DNA of 64,000 nt from contig JAJEKV010000788.1 in assembly GCA_021234155.1 (NCBI GenBank), forward strand, positions 26,655 through 90,654, read 5' to 3'. Made by a program: the position numbers and the translations under genes. Shown here piece after piece: positions 30,514 through 42,599 of the stretch (position 1 is its first letter; each line of letters opens with the position of its first letter). Origin of the DNA: Isoetes taiwanensis (taxonomy: Eukaryota > Streptophyta > Lycopodiopsida > Isoetales > Isoetaceae). The notes under the pieces were generated by a model. It was not told the origin of the DNA, made no database searches, and worked only from the letters and a program-made list of their open reading frames with translations.

Positions 30514-31690
30514 AGCCTAATGATATTCAAAGCATTTTAAATCAATATTGTTCAAATGTTTAATATTTAAGCTCAATAGATAGGAAGGGGTTATTTCCAC
30601 AAAGACATAATGCAATAGCACATTTGAAGTTCTAGATATAGACAATGTACAGACACATTCTAGAAGTTGTTTGCTTAAAGAGTTTAGAAGTATCTGAACA
30701 AAAAATGTTCGACTATCTTTATGACATGCCATTTTGTCGGATAGGAATTATCTTCTTCAAGCTCTAAATTAAGTAAGAAAAATATAATGATGAGAACATA
30801 GCACAAACACGTAAACAATGCTTTCAATGCTTCATTGGTGCAGAAACCCTTCAAATTTGAAGTCTATAAATAACCTCTTGCCATCAAACTTCTGGTGCTC
30901 CATGCACATATGTTGGGTCCTTTTCATTTTAAATTTTTACATCACATAAACAACAACAAAATTTCATATTCTTACATAACACTTATGATACAAAATTTGT
31001 AAAATATGAGGGAACAGGAGATTTACTTCTTGGTGGTATTGAGCATGGCCTTCAATTGCAATATTGTTTTGTAGTTGTGCTCATCATGTTATTTTGGAAG
31101 CCTAATTTATTCAAAGCATTTTAAATTATTGTTCAAATTTTAATATTTAAGCTCAATAGATAGGAAGGGTTATTTCCACAAAGACCTCAAAAATTTTATG
31201 CTCATTTCAAGTTCTAGATATAGACAATTTAACCACCATCAAATTTTTGAAGGGATCTTGTTTGCTTGAAGAAATTTTGATATCTCAGTCTTTCAAAAAA
31301 GTTTGCTTTCTAAAGTTTGTCATTGAATTTTTTCGGATAGGAATTATCTGATTCAAATCTAAAAAGTAAGAAAAATTCATAATGATGAGATTCTTAGTGA
31401 CAAACACGGAATGCCAACAATGCTTTCTTGGGCTTTTGGGCCAAAAACCCTTCAAATTTGATTCTATAAATATTTCTTGCCCATCGGCCCTTCCGGTGCT
31501 TGATGCGGATAGATTGGGTCCTTTTGCATTTTAAATTCGAACATGGAGCATGGAACAACAACAAAATTTCATATTCAAGGCCAAATTCAACACGGATGGG
31601 GTTGGGAAGAAAAATATGGAAAATATGAGGGAACAGGAGATTTACTTCTTGGTGGAACTTGAGCATGGTTTTTCATTTGTAAAATTGTTT
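30514..31690 (+). repeat. Tandem duplication of a roughly 590-bp segment
   Basis: Unit 1 (30514-31099) and unit 2 (31100-about 31690) share the same series of landmarks: TTCAAAGCATTTTAAAT, TTAAGCTCAATAGATAGG, TTCTAGATATAGACAAT, CCCTTCAAATTTGA, then AAAATATGAGGGAACAGGAG. Blocks between the landmarks differ strongly. No coding potential is seen. Confidence 0.75.
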
Positions 31691-31852
31691 AATAATGGGG
31701 AAATTTGATGGTGGTTAAAATTTCGTTGTTGGAATTTAATCAAAGTCATCATGTTGTTAATTGTAGTAACTTTAGGAAGTGCAAACACTCTTGCCTAGGA
31801 ATTCATTGTCCAAAATGCCGACTACTATTTGTAAAGAATAGTTTGTCTTTGC

Positions 31853-32107
31853 TCATTTATTGAGCCTTTCCCTTTCCAATAAGGACAACCTATGAATCTT
31901 TGGTCATAAGTTGAAAGCCAAAGCATGTTTTCTTGTTACTACCATGGGGTAATGGAGGCCTTAGTGGTTGTCTTGAGTTTCCTTAATTATTTATTGAGCT
32001 TTTCCTTTTCCAATTAAAAAAAACTATGAATCTTTGGTCATAAGTTGAAAGCCAAAGCATGTTTTCTTGTTACTACATGGGATTAATGGAGGCCTTAGTG
32101 GTTGTCT
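31853..32107 (+). repeat. Tandem duplication of a roughly 120-bp segment
   Basis: Copy 1 (31853-31972) and copy 2 (31986-32107) both run from TTATTGAGC through GAATCTTTGGTCATAAGTTG to GGAGGCCTTAGTGGTTGTCT, about 90 percent alike by eye. Confidence 0.8.
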
Positions 32108-32257
32108 CATCTATGTTCTAGAGTCCATAAAAGCAAACCATAAGTTCAATACATCTCTTTTTAGGACACGATGTTTAAACAAATACTACTATCCTTGCCA
32201 TTGCAAAATTCCTTCCAGGGTTTGATGTGGTTTTACAACAAAGGCAGAGAATGTTTT

Positions 32258-32362
32258 ACCCATTCTCCTCAATTATATCCTCCATTTTCTTTACCCATTC
32301 TCCTCAATTATATCCTCCATTTTCTTTACCCATTCTCCTCAATTATATCCTCCATTTTCTTT
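32258..32362 (+). repeat. Three perfect 35-bp tandem repeats
   Basis: Three identical head-to-tail copies of a pyrimidine-rich 35-bp unit that begins ACCCATTCTCCTCAATTATA and ends in TCTTT. There are no spacers, so this is not a CRISPR array. Confidence 0.9.
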
Positions 32363-32499
32363 AGACAGCATTTTAACAATAAAAATCTTAAAACAATATG
32401 ATTTCAGTCATAACATCAATCTACAATCTACTGTAGATTGATATCAAAACATATTGGAAATTGCATATGTATTAAGCAAAAGGCCAAAGATAGTTGGAA

Positions 32500-33060
32500 T
32501 TAGAACCACCTGCAAAACAGGATGTGAGATATTTTCTGTGCACTTTTGCATGGCATTCGTGATATAAATGCAATCACATCTACTGACACAACCAAACCAA
32601 GTAAAGTTCTGGTGAGAAAGGGAGTAACAACAATGAAAGATATTGTTGTCAAGCTTGTCAGCATAATGCTGAGTGACACATCCTCATTAGATACGTATGC
32701 TGCATAGCTTGATAGTTGAGCACCAGCAATGCATGCCGTGAGGATAAGCCCAACAGCAAATGATGAATACCCATAAGCCTTACAATCAGAAAGCCAAGTA
32801 TGGTAGAGGCATGTCACAACGTACCTTTGAATAATTAAAGCAAAATCAGAAACTGAAAACTGCACATGGATAGCATAATACCACCAAGATAGGGCGCATA
32901 AAAATCCTTACTTACCCTGATGCACATTAGATGCTAGCTTTGGAGGTTTTAACATATCAAAAAGATTACACAAAGTGAGAAATGAAGTATGTTACCAGGA
33001 ACAATGCAGATGCTGCAGTGGCAGGGACAATATAAGGAAGCAATCTAGATAATGATCTTG
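32500..33060 (-). pseudogene. BASS-family plastid transporter relic (two exons)
   Basis: Two exon-like blocks on the minus strand match the bile-acid:sodium symporter (BASS) family of plastid-envelope carriers. The upstream block (about 33005-33055) reads RLLPYIVPATAASALFL, like the first membrane segment. The downstream block (32500-32865) reads FSVSDFALIIQ, then FAVGLILTACIAGAQLSSYA, SLSIMLTSLTTISFIVVTP and VSVDVIAF, the conserved membrane core. The segment between ALIIQ and GYSSF is shortened compared with the family, and no further exons are visible on either side. I take it as a truncated gene fragment; BASS3/BASS4-like is the closest memory match, without certainty on the subfamily. Confidence 0.65.
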
Positions 33061-33489
33061 TAAGAACTCACCATGCCTCCACCCAATTAGCAACCGTGCA
33101 GCACAAAAGGATTCTTGAATCAGCAAATGAATCATTGACTGCAGGAAAATACATTGGTTTCTGGTGATCCAGTATGGTCTCTAGCAAGTTCCTTGCAACA
33201 CATATAGAAGTCTGGGGCAACAAATGTGTAATCCAATGTGAATACACCCCTTTGAACAGAAGCTTAAAAGGGCTTTGCTTCTGCTCCCATAGATCATTAA
33301 ATGGGCATGGGGAGGGCTCTTGAAGAGCACTTCAAATGCAAGATGCATGTAAGAGGTGCAGTGGTAGGAAACATATGCTAATGCCCCGGAATTCTGTAAA
33401 TAGATGATGCTTTTACATATACCCTTTAATGTCTGCTTCAATGTGATATGCCTGTGTGAGCTGCATGTTGTAAGCTATAACAACAGAGC

Positions 33490-33774
33490 CATCACAGTGG
33501 CAGACCACGAATGGAAGGGAAAAAGAAGAATATACAAACAGAAAGAGCTCCGCCTAATTTTTGCATAGATTCGACCAAGGTTTGGACCCACGGTACATTT
33601 GTTCCATACTTGCTTGCAGCTATCAGACCACAGATCCAAAATGCACCAACGGCATTCCAATCAACGAACCCCAGCCTTATTCACATAGATCCATCACAAT
33701 GGCAGACCACGAATGGAAGGAAAAATTGAAAGAAGAATATACAGACACAAAGAGCTCCACCTCTTTTTTGCATA
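33490..33774 (+). repeat. Direct duplication, about 80 bp
   Basis: 33490-33567 and 33692-33774 both run from CATCACA.TGGCAGACCACG through GAAGAATATAC to AAGAGCTCC.CCT and TTTGCATA. The spacer is not repeated. Confidence 0.75.
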
Positions 33775-35149
33775 CGGCTAAGAAACAAATACATGGCTTC
33801 ACCTTTCGCAAAAAACAAATCCATGGCTTCACCGTTCCTAAGAAGGAAATCCGAATTGGCTGTAAAGCTCTATAAGGAATCCGACGGCCTCTTCCTAAAT
33901 CGCTAGAGCCAAGAGCCAGAAAGGGCAGAAAAAAAAAATCGAGAAAAGGCAAAAAAAAAACTATGGGCTATCTGAACCGTCCGACTTTTAGGTTAGATCT
34001 GGGCCTTAGAAAGGGTATTATAGACAAGCAAAAAGGTATTGTAGACAAGCAAACGAGTTGAATATCATCATTATAACAGTAACACAACATATGCAATGAT
34101 ATTATAGAAGATTTCAAAATGTTGTACTCATATGTTTATTAACTTTTAACTATCAAATGAAACAAAGAAAACAAGATATAACATTGACATGCAACTCTAG
34201 TTCTACATAAGAAACTGAACAGTAATGGCATATATCGCAGATAATGGAAGAAAATTAAAATAAGCTGAGCCACGATATAGTTGAGATTTCATCACGTTAA
34301 CTGCTTGAAAAATAGGAGGTCTAATAATAAATGAAATGATCGTTATTATAGTTGAGATTTCAACATGTTAATCTATTCAAAAAAAGGTCTTTCAGGTTAG
34401 ATTTGATCAACCAAAACACAAAACATGTCTTCCCATTTGGACCAAGGAATTAACAGGAAAGAATTAGGAGGGGTTTACCAATAACGAAAATCATCCAATG
34501 TTTTTGGTATTTTTGATAGGTTAATTGTTTTCACTGCAAAACATCCACATTCTTTGAGTTTGATGCCAAGCATTCTAGATAGTGCTATCGGGCATATTCA
34601 AATGGCACATGCTTTTTCTAGAACCCTCCTCAATATATCTGGACCACTATAAGAAGAAGTCATAACAGAATAAGTCGACCCCTCAAACTTTGTGAAGACT
34701 GATTTTATGAGCAATCAATACTGCAGGGAAAATACAGCCCCCCTCGTTGTGGGGAAGCGTTATGGGTCAAATCTGGTACCAAGAGATTTTGGAGCAAAAT
34801 TACACCATGGGTGTGGAACCCGTTAATTTTAAGCACCCCCAAGGCAACATATCTGTTGTACCGGAGATAGTGGAATGGATCCTTGAGGGAGAACACGTAT
34901 ACGGTTGCCAGGAAAAACCATTTACCAGGACTTGTGTCCATCTTGAGTGGTGCAGGTTTGGAGCCATTGGATCAGTATTCATGGTCTTGTGTATAGAGTT
35001 TCAACCCGCATGGCATTGGGTCAGCATAGCCTCTTTCATAGACATCGGACTTGTAAAGGGTGTATTTTTAGGGATGTATCCATGCGGTGGTCCTAGGTTA
35101 AGAGAAATACCTCTTACCTTTGTTTGAAGCAGTGGGCAAATGGAAGACA
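33775..35149. other. No gene recognised
   Basis: This is an AT-rich stretch. A 126-codon plus-strand ORF (34747-35127) and an overlapping minus-strand ORF show no recognisable domain; neither has support beyond being open. Confidence 0.4.
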
Positions 35150-35824
35150 TGAAAGAGACCCCTTGCTTTGGCCCACATTACTTGCTCCTTATTTCGCCAA
35201 CCATAGTTATTCCTTTAAATCTTGGCGCATTCTTGATCCCATTCTCTCCATCATGATCTTATTGCTTTGCCCTTGCTAGGATCTTCACTCCATAATAATT
35301 TATTGCAACCAATTTTATTTGGTTTCATTCAATCTCGCACAAGTATTTTTTCTTTCTTAAAGTCATGTGGCTTGATCCCTTAATCGTGTTTCCCTTTCTT
35401 AGTGCTCCCAATGTCCCTTATGCCCTTCTTTCTCCTTTTCGGTTTTAATTTTTTTCGACCTTGCCCAAAACATCCACGTCAATCCTCTTTCCTTCTTCCA
35501 TGGTTATCTCTATTTCCATGGTTCTTCCAAAGGTTTTTTTCCCTTTTGTTTCGTGACTTGAGCCCTTTTTCCTTGAGGCCTTTATAAGAAGACGTTATCT
35601 CCATTTACCACCATAGGTATTTTTTCTTCTATGGGGTTCTTTTCCGACAACAATATTGCCATATCATTCCTTTCCATATTTTTCTCATGGGTAATCCTTC
35701 AAAGCACATCTCTAGGCTATTTTTTCCTCTTTCACCATTTGCTTAGCTAAACCAGTTAAGCTAAGCATGACCAATTCTATATTCTTATCAACCGTCTTTG
35801 GAATGGATTTTTGCCTGGATTGGG
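35150..35824 (+). repeat. 675-bp direct repeat, copy 1
   Basis: It aligns with 37594-38271 from GAAAGAG.CCCCTTGCTTTGG to the GCCT.GATT end, with scattered substitutions and small indels. The minus strand is purine-rich. The copies could be LTRs of a non-autonomous element, though no PBS or clear TG...CA ends were found. Confidence 0.8.
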
Positions 35825-37257
35825 GCGACATTATTGGGGAGGAAAATGTTCCTCGTCCCAAGGAACTCAAAAGGTTTTTGAAACTTACCCCGGATCCCAT
35901 ATCTTCCGGCCTACTCTTGGCCATGTAGAAATCATCATTCCTCCATGAGCCTCATGCTCGTCCTTGTCTTCAAGTGCACCTTGGCTTGTAGATCTGAAAC
36001 GCTCCATCCATTCGACTTCTTATCCAACCAATTTAAGTTCTTTTGATGCAACTCCATGTAACCTTTAAACTTGGCTCCCAATAATATTAGCATCCTTGGC
36101 TCACATTCCATTTTTGACAAAAGGCATCGTCTCCTTGACTTCCTTCTCGGACTTGTTAATGTCCCTCTAGCTCTGCCCCATCATAACAACCTCGTCCTTA
36201 CACTTCTCCTCCATATTGAAATTAAATTTAAATTCCCATAGCCACTCCTTGAATATATCCAAATGTTGAGAATCGGCAGGACCTTTTTCGCTGCAATCCC
36301 CTTGCAACTCCCGGAGCTTGTAGCTTCCACCAAAAAAAAAAAAAAAAAAAGGCAAGTAACTCCACCATAATCGACATGACTAGCTTTTGAATAGCATCTT
36401 GCGGGACGTTTCAATCGGCATCATCCTCTATTTCCTTCTTAATCGGTTCATGTAGATCAAAAGGCGTGTTGATTTATTCTCTTTTTCAATCACATCCATT
36501 TAGGCATATGTGCTCCTCTCCTTGGCAATCAACCTTATTGCTCACGTTAGCTTGATGTGGCTTTTCAACTAGATTGAACCGTCAATTTGTTGGTTCTCCA
36601 TTAATGCTTTGGATCAAGCACATGTTGAAGACAAGCAAAATGTTGAAAGTCTATTGTCTTTTCTTCTTCGACAATCTCAAGCCCCAAGTCTCCAAAGAAA
36701 TTTCCTCAAGCACCGAGGTAACTTTGTAACTTTATGGTAACGACAAGTCAATAAGTCATCCTCTTCATCCAATACTTCTACTTCTTGCCTTGTAAGAAAA
36801 ATGAGTTGCGACACTCCACGAAAAATCGTATTGTCTCCTCATTGTCCAAATTTGTAATAGTCTCCTTTTGAATCATCTCGTTCTTCTTGAAAATTGCGGG
36901 TCTAACAATGTGATCGATATACACGGACTCCAACGGGATAATATTTTGCAATATGGTCGTAGGTTGGTGACATCTCCAACAAAACACAAAATTTGTTTCC
37001 CATTTGCATAATGCTCATCGTTTGTTGCATCTTGAGCACTTTTGCGGTGGATAACTGGTAGTATTTTCTTCCTTGAACTTATTTATGACCACTTCCGGTG
37101 TGGGAACTTCCATGAATATTGTTGATCTCGAGGACAATGCTCGAATGTCTTCTAGCCTCCGTGGGTTTGCTACTTCTTTAGAACTTGATGAAGATGGACC
37201 TGATCCACAATCAAGCCTCGTTGCATCGGACAAGAGCAAAGTAATCAATTTGTCCAT
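35712..37257 (-). pseudogene. Degraded ORF, probably a transposon ORF1-like gene with Cys-pairs
   Basis: Several short minus-strand ORFs lie in line. 37015-37257 ends KCSRCNKR. 36778-36987 begins MFCWRCHQ and continues NLDNEETIRFFVECRNSFFL, reminiscent of the RNA-binding domain of plant L1 ORF1. 35935-36120 and 35712-35924 (MAKSRPEDMGSGVSFKNLL) complete the series. CxxC pairs followed by a DUF4283-like phrase suggest a LINE or related ORF1, but the order is not canonical and the similarity is weak. The last piece runs into the 675-bp repeat copy 1. A poly-A run of 18 (about 36332-36350) interrupts it. Confidence 0.4.
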
Positions 37258-37593
37258 TCATAATTCCCTTCTCTCAAAACTTGTCAATGGCTCTAATGTC
37301 TCTTTTGCACTTTGTTCATGGTGCAATTTAATTTAACTTATTCTCTTTGAGGGAGAACCGCACGAGAACAATTATTTTGTGCTCTTCCTTGATTTCGTTC
37401 CTCGCCGCGTACATACATCGATGGAGGGAGTTGGCCGATTTTCTTTTTACATTGGCTTGGCTCCCTCATTCCTATCTAATGTTGCAAGCTTTCTTTTAAG
37501 GATCTCCTTCCACGAGGTGGTCGATTGAGATTCCGAGCCAATGCACCACTTTATGTCGAGCCCCGCTTCATAACCCGAGGAAAAGGTAAGTTT

Positions 37594-38271
37594 GTGAAAG
37601 AGGCCCCTTGCTTTGGCCCACATTACTTGCTCCTTATCTCGCCCAACCATAGTTATTCCTTTAAATCTTGGCGCATTCTTGATCCCGTTCTCTCCATCAT
37701 GATCTTATTTTTTGCCCTTGCTAGGATCTTCACTCCATAATAATTTATTGCAACCAATTTTATTTGGTTTCATTCAATCTCGCACAAGTATTTTTCTTTC
37801 TTAAAGTCTCGTGGCTTGATCCCTTAACTGTGTTTCCCTTTCTTAGTGCTCCCTTGCGTCCCTTGCAGCCTTCTTTCTCCTTTTCGGTTTTAATTTTCTT
37901 CTGACCTTGCCCATACGGCTACGTCAATCCTCTTTCCTTCTTCCATGGTTATCTCTATTTCCATGGTTCTTCCAAAGGTTTTTTTCCCTTTTGTTCTCGT
38001 GACTTGACCCCTTTTCCTTGAGGCCTTTATTCTGCCACGTTATCTCCATTTACCACCATAGGTATTTTTCTTCTATGGGGTTCTTTTCCCGACAACCCTG
38101 TTGCCATATCATTCCTTTCCATATTTTTCTCATGGGTAATCCTTCACGTAGCACATCTCTCGGCTACTTGCTTCCTCTTTCCAGATTTGCTTAGCTTTCT
38201 TCGCTAAGCTAGCATGATTCCCCGAGCTATATTCTTATCAATCTGCTTTTTGCAGATTTTCGCCTCGATTT
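37594..38271 (+). repeat. 675-bp direct repeat, copy 2
   Basis: Partner of 35150-35824. Its right end is cut at about 38271 by the LINE 3' end that follows. Confidence 0.8.
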
Positions 38272-38659
38272 GACAGACGACACCTTCCATCTATGTAAGG
38301 CCTGGCTACTGTGGCTCATATGGAAGCGTCGACGATTGAAGGTTTTTAGGAACGAAGAGGTGCAACCTGGCGCATTGATCTCTCAGTTGAGGTACAAATT
38401 ATACCTCTCCTACCTGGCGTCCCCTCGGAAAGAGCAGTTCAAGGCAGCGATCTGGGAAAGGACCCTCCTTATTGTAGATAGTAACGTCGTGTTCATTCCC
38501 CGAGTCATAGGTAGGGAGTCGTAGGTAGGTTTACGAGCTATCCGGGTTGTCGCTCGAGCGTGGTCGCTCGGGCATGTGTACCCCTGTATCACTCTTCTTG
38601 TACTTTATTTCTTACTAATTAATTAATTTGATCCTTCCAGAAAAAAAAAAAAAAGAAAA
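38272..38659 (+). mobile_element. 5'-truncated LINE 3' end with poly-A
   Basis: The ORF at 38270-38524 encodes LCKAWLLWLIWKRRRLKVF, then LISQLRYKLYLSYL, matching the extreme C-terminus of plant L1 ORF2. A stop, about 115 bases of 3' untranslated sequence and an A-rich tail at 38641-38659 follow. The abrupt left end inside coding sequence is typical of 5' truncation. It lies directly against the 675-bp repeat copy 2. Confidence 0.75.
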
Positions 38660-39961
38660 GTAGGAAAGGAAAATAAATGTTGGAATAAGAAAAACAGCAC
38701 AAAAACAATTACAAGAATTTATCATGGGCTGCCTTTGTCACCAATGGTTAAAAAAAAAAAAATGTTATTGAGTGAAAACGGAGTGCATAAAATTGTCCTT
38801 TATATCGTACGCTATTAATAATAAATAATCGCATCAAAACTCTTGGTGGGAAAAAGAGGAAGAGTATATGAATCATGCTAGCCTTATGGGCAGGTCTATG
38901 GAGATAATACTAAATATTTGTTTTATTGTATCAATATGGACTCACTACTTCCACCTTGCAAACCACCAAAAGTGTATTAGTGAAAGCATGAAATCTGTTT
39001 GCTATTGCCATGCAATTTTATCATTAGGCCTAATCGGGCTTTGAACCATCATTGCATGCAAATTTGATGTTACGATGGACTTTGTTTCAATGGGCAACAA
39101 AAGATTCAGTGGTGATTTGCTACTTAAGGTACTACTGTTTGTTGGATTTGTTTCAATCATAATTATTTTTTTGTGGTGGTGATGATTTTTTTGTCAAGAT
39201 TCTTACATTTGTGAGAACGAGCTGGACATTCAAAACTTGGTAAAATGTACAATTCATGATTTTTGTTTTTAAGAAAAATTAACCTTTTCTACAAAATCTA
39301 ACATTATTTTGAAATTAAAAGAAATATAACTAACATATATCAACATTATTTTAGAATCATGTGCCTGATTTTGATTACTGCTGGCAATAATTCTCTCTCT
39401 TTTTCCAAGCCAAGGTAATTTTTTTAATTTGATCCCTTACTTTTAATCCTCACCTGATGCGCTTAAACTGCTTGCAACTCAGTTTGTCCCCTTTAAACCC
39501 AAAAGCCCTTTGTGATTCAACTCCATCTGCTTTACTTGAACAAATTCACCTAGCCTATGCAAAAGAGGACAACAAATTTACTCAGCCTATGCAAAAACCT
39601 CCTCAAATAAATTCACCTAGCCTATGCAAACGAGGACAACAAACTGGGCAGAAGATTAAGTGTATTTACTTCTGCCCAAAAGAGGAGATCAGTTATATAT
39701 GTCAAATATAGACTAAAAGAAAACAGGAAATACGTGTATAAGTCTCTTTTATCTTTCTTACATATAGATTCATCTTATTGTTTGCTATAAGCTTTGTCGT
39801 TGATTAACTACATTAACACTCTTTATTTGCTAATACAAGAGGTCTCTCATTATGGATTAACATTATCTATACATAAGGACAATCTCAAAGAACAGTTTCA
39901 TGCCTTTCCCCATAAACTAGTGAAACTAAAACCAAGGAAACAAAATACATGCCTGTAACAT
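38660..39961. other. No gene; short repeats near 39540-39650
   Basis: The DNA is AT-rich with no supported ORF. At 39539-39648 the phrase CTAGCCTATGCAAA with AGAGGACAACAAA-like neighbours occurs three times in diverged form. Confidence 0.5.
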
Positions 39962-40258
39962 TTAACTCCAGCCATGGGAATTTGAAAAAGCAATAAAATC
40001 TTCTGCCTCTCTAAAACATCCTGCATGGCTTAAAAGTAGGTTGAAGTTTAAGCCATTGATGTCACTCATGGACCTGGCATACCATAAGCCTTCATCTGCC
40101 AAACCCACATGATTGAGTATTGTGGGTATGCCAAGGAATGCAAGATCATTCGGCTGAATTCCATGATTTTTTATATTCTCAAAACACTCAGAGCTTTTCC
40201 CGCCGGGCTTAACCCGGCCTAAACCAACCACTAAGCCTTTAACAATTTGACCTTGCAA
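39962..40258 (-). pseudogene. PPR protein fragment (PLS-type)
   Basis: The ORF reads CFENIKNHGIQPNDLAFLGI, then VGLADEGLWYARSMSD, then CFREAEDFI. This is the familiar run of pentatricopeptide repeats (F..M...GIQPND.TFLG.L..C.HAGL.DEG...), followed by the next repeat with GC..EAEDFI. PPR proteins bind organelle RNA. Only about two and a half repeats remain. The middle is shortened where the C-HYACMVDLLGR-type segment should be, and there is no start, targeting peptide or C-terminal E/DYW domain. I call it a relic. Confidence 0.7.
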
Positions 40259-42108
40259 AAGCCTTCTGGTGTGCCTTTTGCTAGTTAAAGATTTTTTCCA
40301 AAAATTTTAAAAATCTTCAAAAAATCTTAAAAAACGTTTTTTAAACGTACGGATTTTGACGTACTTAACAACATTGAGTGGCTTATTTATGGTTTTAATG
40401 CCTCGATGGCTGGTATATGGATATAGAGCCTTGAAGGCTTATGTTGATACGTGACTTGGGTTGTCATGGTTTTATCGGTGTTGGTGGTATTGGAGCCTGG
40501 TTGGCTACTGAGAGTTGTTGGCGACGGTGGTTGCGTTGGTAGCCTTTGGTGCCAATTGGTCCGGGGCCGTGTGTTACTTGTGCCTTTGTTTTGCAGGACG
40601 ACGCAGTCGTGTTTACGATTTATGTTGTGAAGGTGATGCTTTCGATCATGTTCTTGAATAGCGAGCAGCTCCCGTATCATGAAGATGCCGCCATATTTTT
40701 ATACTATATCGATTGCAAAGGTGCAACTTGGGATGATGTTCCCGAATAGTCAACAAAGACATCGAGATGTAACTCCCTTTTACAACTTATATGTAAGCCC
40801 ACACCTTGTCTATACAGCTCTAGAAATGTTAATCTTATAGGAGGACGTTAAAATTGCTCATCAACTTCTTATTTGACAAGTCAAGCAGTGTTGGCTTACA
40901 TGAGAATATTAATTGCTTCTCTTCTTCTTGTTTGACAAATCTAACCCTGTTAGATGCAAAGCTATAGAATATACATAAGCACAAGTGTCTTTTACTTTTC
41001 TCAATGGGTCATCATGATGAAATCAAATTGTAAATTCGTAATTATGGTGATATTTTTTTTTATCTTCAGTGAACATCACATGAATCCCTCGCCTAAAACT
41101 GAAATATGGGATTCATCCAAGTGCATATATAACAAGTAAAAAATAATGCCAACTTGCATTTGCATACAAGCCATGAAGTCGTCATATATAACACCTTCCT
41201 AGAGTGGGAGTCACGGCCGCCAAAGTATAGTGAGGGATAGACATTCTGATCATCGGACGAGAGGCCTATGCTTTATCTTCCTTTCCCATGTTTGCTTTTG
41301 GTAAGTATGATTCTTTGTAGGCGCAACGTCCTGCTGGAAGCTTCTTTGGGGAATGTCCATTGAAAGTGTAGATAACTTTCTCCTGTAGTAGTAGAATGAG
41401 GTAATGACACGAGTACAGTATACTATCGGAGGGTGTTTGTGAAAGTGCCTATTGTACTTTTCTAGTGGGAAGATGGTTGGCAATCTTGCCTAGTACAGTG
41501 CATCCTGCTTTAAAATTCCATGGGTTGGGTTTCTTAGTAGTCGAGTGCATTTCTAGAAGCGGAAGCTAGCCTCTATAGTACTGTTAGTAGAAGAAGAAGC
41601 CGACCTACATGAGTTCTCATACAGTCTAGAGCTTCCTTGTAGCAGCAAACCTTATTCTTCTAAGTAATTCCTCGGTTCTGTTCTTCAAGATCATTTGATA
41701 CTCTATAAGTGTTGCTACCTTCCGATAGTACCTTCAATAGTTGGGAAGAAGGCCATGCCTCTAGATCGAAAAGAACTAAAAGGGTGAGGATTATATCATC
41801 TTAGGGTAGTTTCTCAGTTTGGTGGCCATCCAACAAAACCTCTTACGCCCACGGTATGAATTTCCCATCCAACAAACGGAATCACTTGCAGTATATTTAT
41901 GCAAGCGATGGGAAAATTTTATCAGCGAAAACTTTCTTTACAAGATAAGCAGCTTTTACCAATAAAAGACCACATTACGGCATAAATTGCATCCAAAATA
42001 AGCAAAATGTGGAAAAGAAAAACGTGGAAGCAGCTATGATTGCAACGATCTATTGATTATTACTTTGTTTCAAGTTTTGCATACTTACAATCCCAACCTA
42101 CTACTAAC
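40259..42108. other. No gene recognised
   Basis: A GT-rich stretch (40390-40600) and short ORFs are present, without recognisable domains. Nothing can be supported up to the copia LTR. Confidence 0.45.
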
Positions 42109-42295
42109 TTTTAGGAGACATAGACTATAGGAAAATATGACATGGCGCCCACAATCGTTAACAAAACGTCGCCACCAAAAGCTCTTTGCATAAAAGTAGG
42201 TCATGACTATAAGTAGTCATATGAGCCGACGTGGCATCATGCCACGCCACATTAGGGTTACATTAGGGTTACATTAGGGTTTCCTTCTTCTAACA
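42109..42295 (-). repeat. 3' LTR of the copia element
   Basis: It matches 46921-47103 from TTTTAGGAGACATAGACTAT to TTCTTCTAACA. It carries ATTAGGGTTAC-type repeats (three copies here, two in the other LTR), which on the sense strand include AAACCCTAA telo-box motifs near the LTR start. Confidence 0.88.
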
Positions 42296-42305
42296 CCCCT
42301 TCCTC
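42296..42305 (-). other. Polypurine tract of the copia element
   Basis: The minus strand reads GAGGAAGGGG immediately before the 3' LTR, which begins TGTTAG. Confidence 0.65.
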
Positions 42306-42599
42306 AAACTCCATCGTAACACATGAATGTAACAGAGGAACATCATATCAAGGGTTGACTTGTAACTTTGCATGCCCAAACAGAACTTCTATATCTGCTT
42401 AAGCCCCGAGCCTGTAAGTGGTTTAGTCATCCCATCACTAGTTGACTTGAAGTTATACAAGATTCCACATCCAAAGTAGATCTGCCGATTTGTTCCCCGA
42501 CAAAGCACAACCAAGATTGTCATGATGTTTAGTGGGATGATGGAAATGCTCATCCTTGAGAAGATCTATGGCTTTTAATTATCCACTAACGCCTTTTAG

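Noticed and set aside
32258-32362. Regular 35-bp repeats that could suggest a CRISPR array
   Set aside because: The units are directly adjacent with no spacers and the context is a plant genome; this is a short minisatellite.
34747-35127. 126-codon plus-strand ORF before the 675-bp repeat
   Set aside because: No recognised domain and overlapping open frames on the minus strand; not enough to call a gene.
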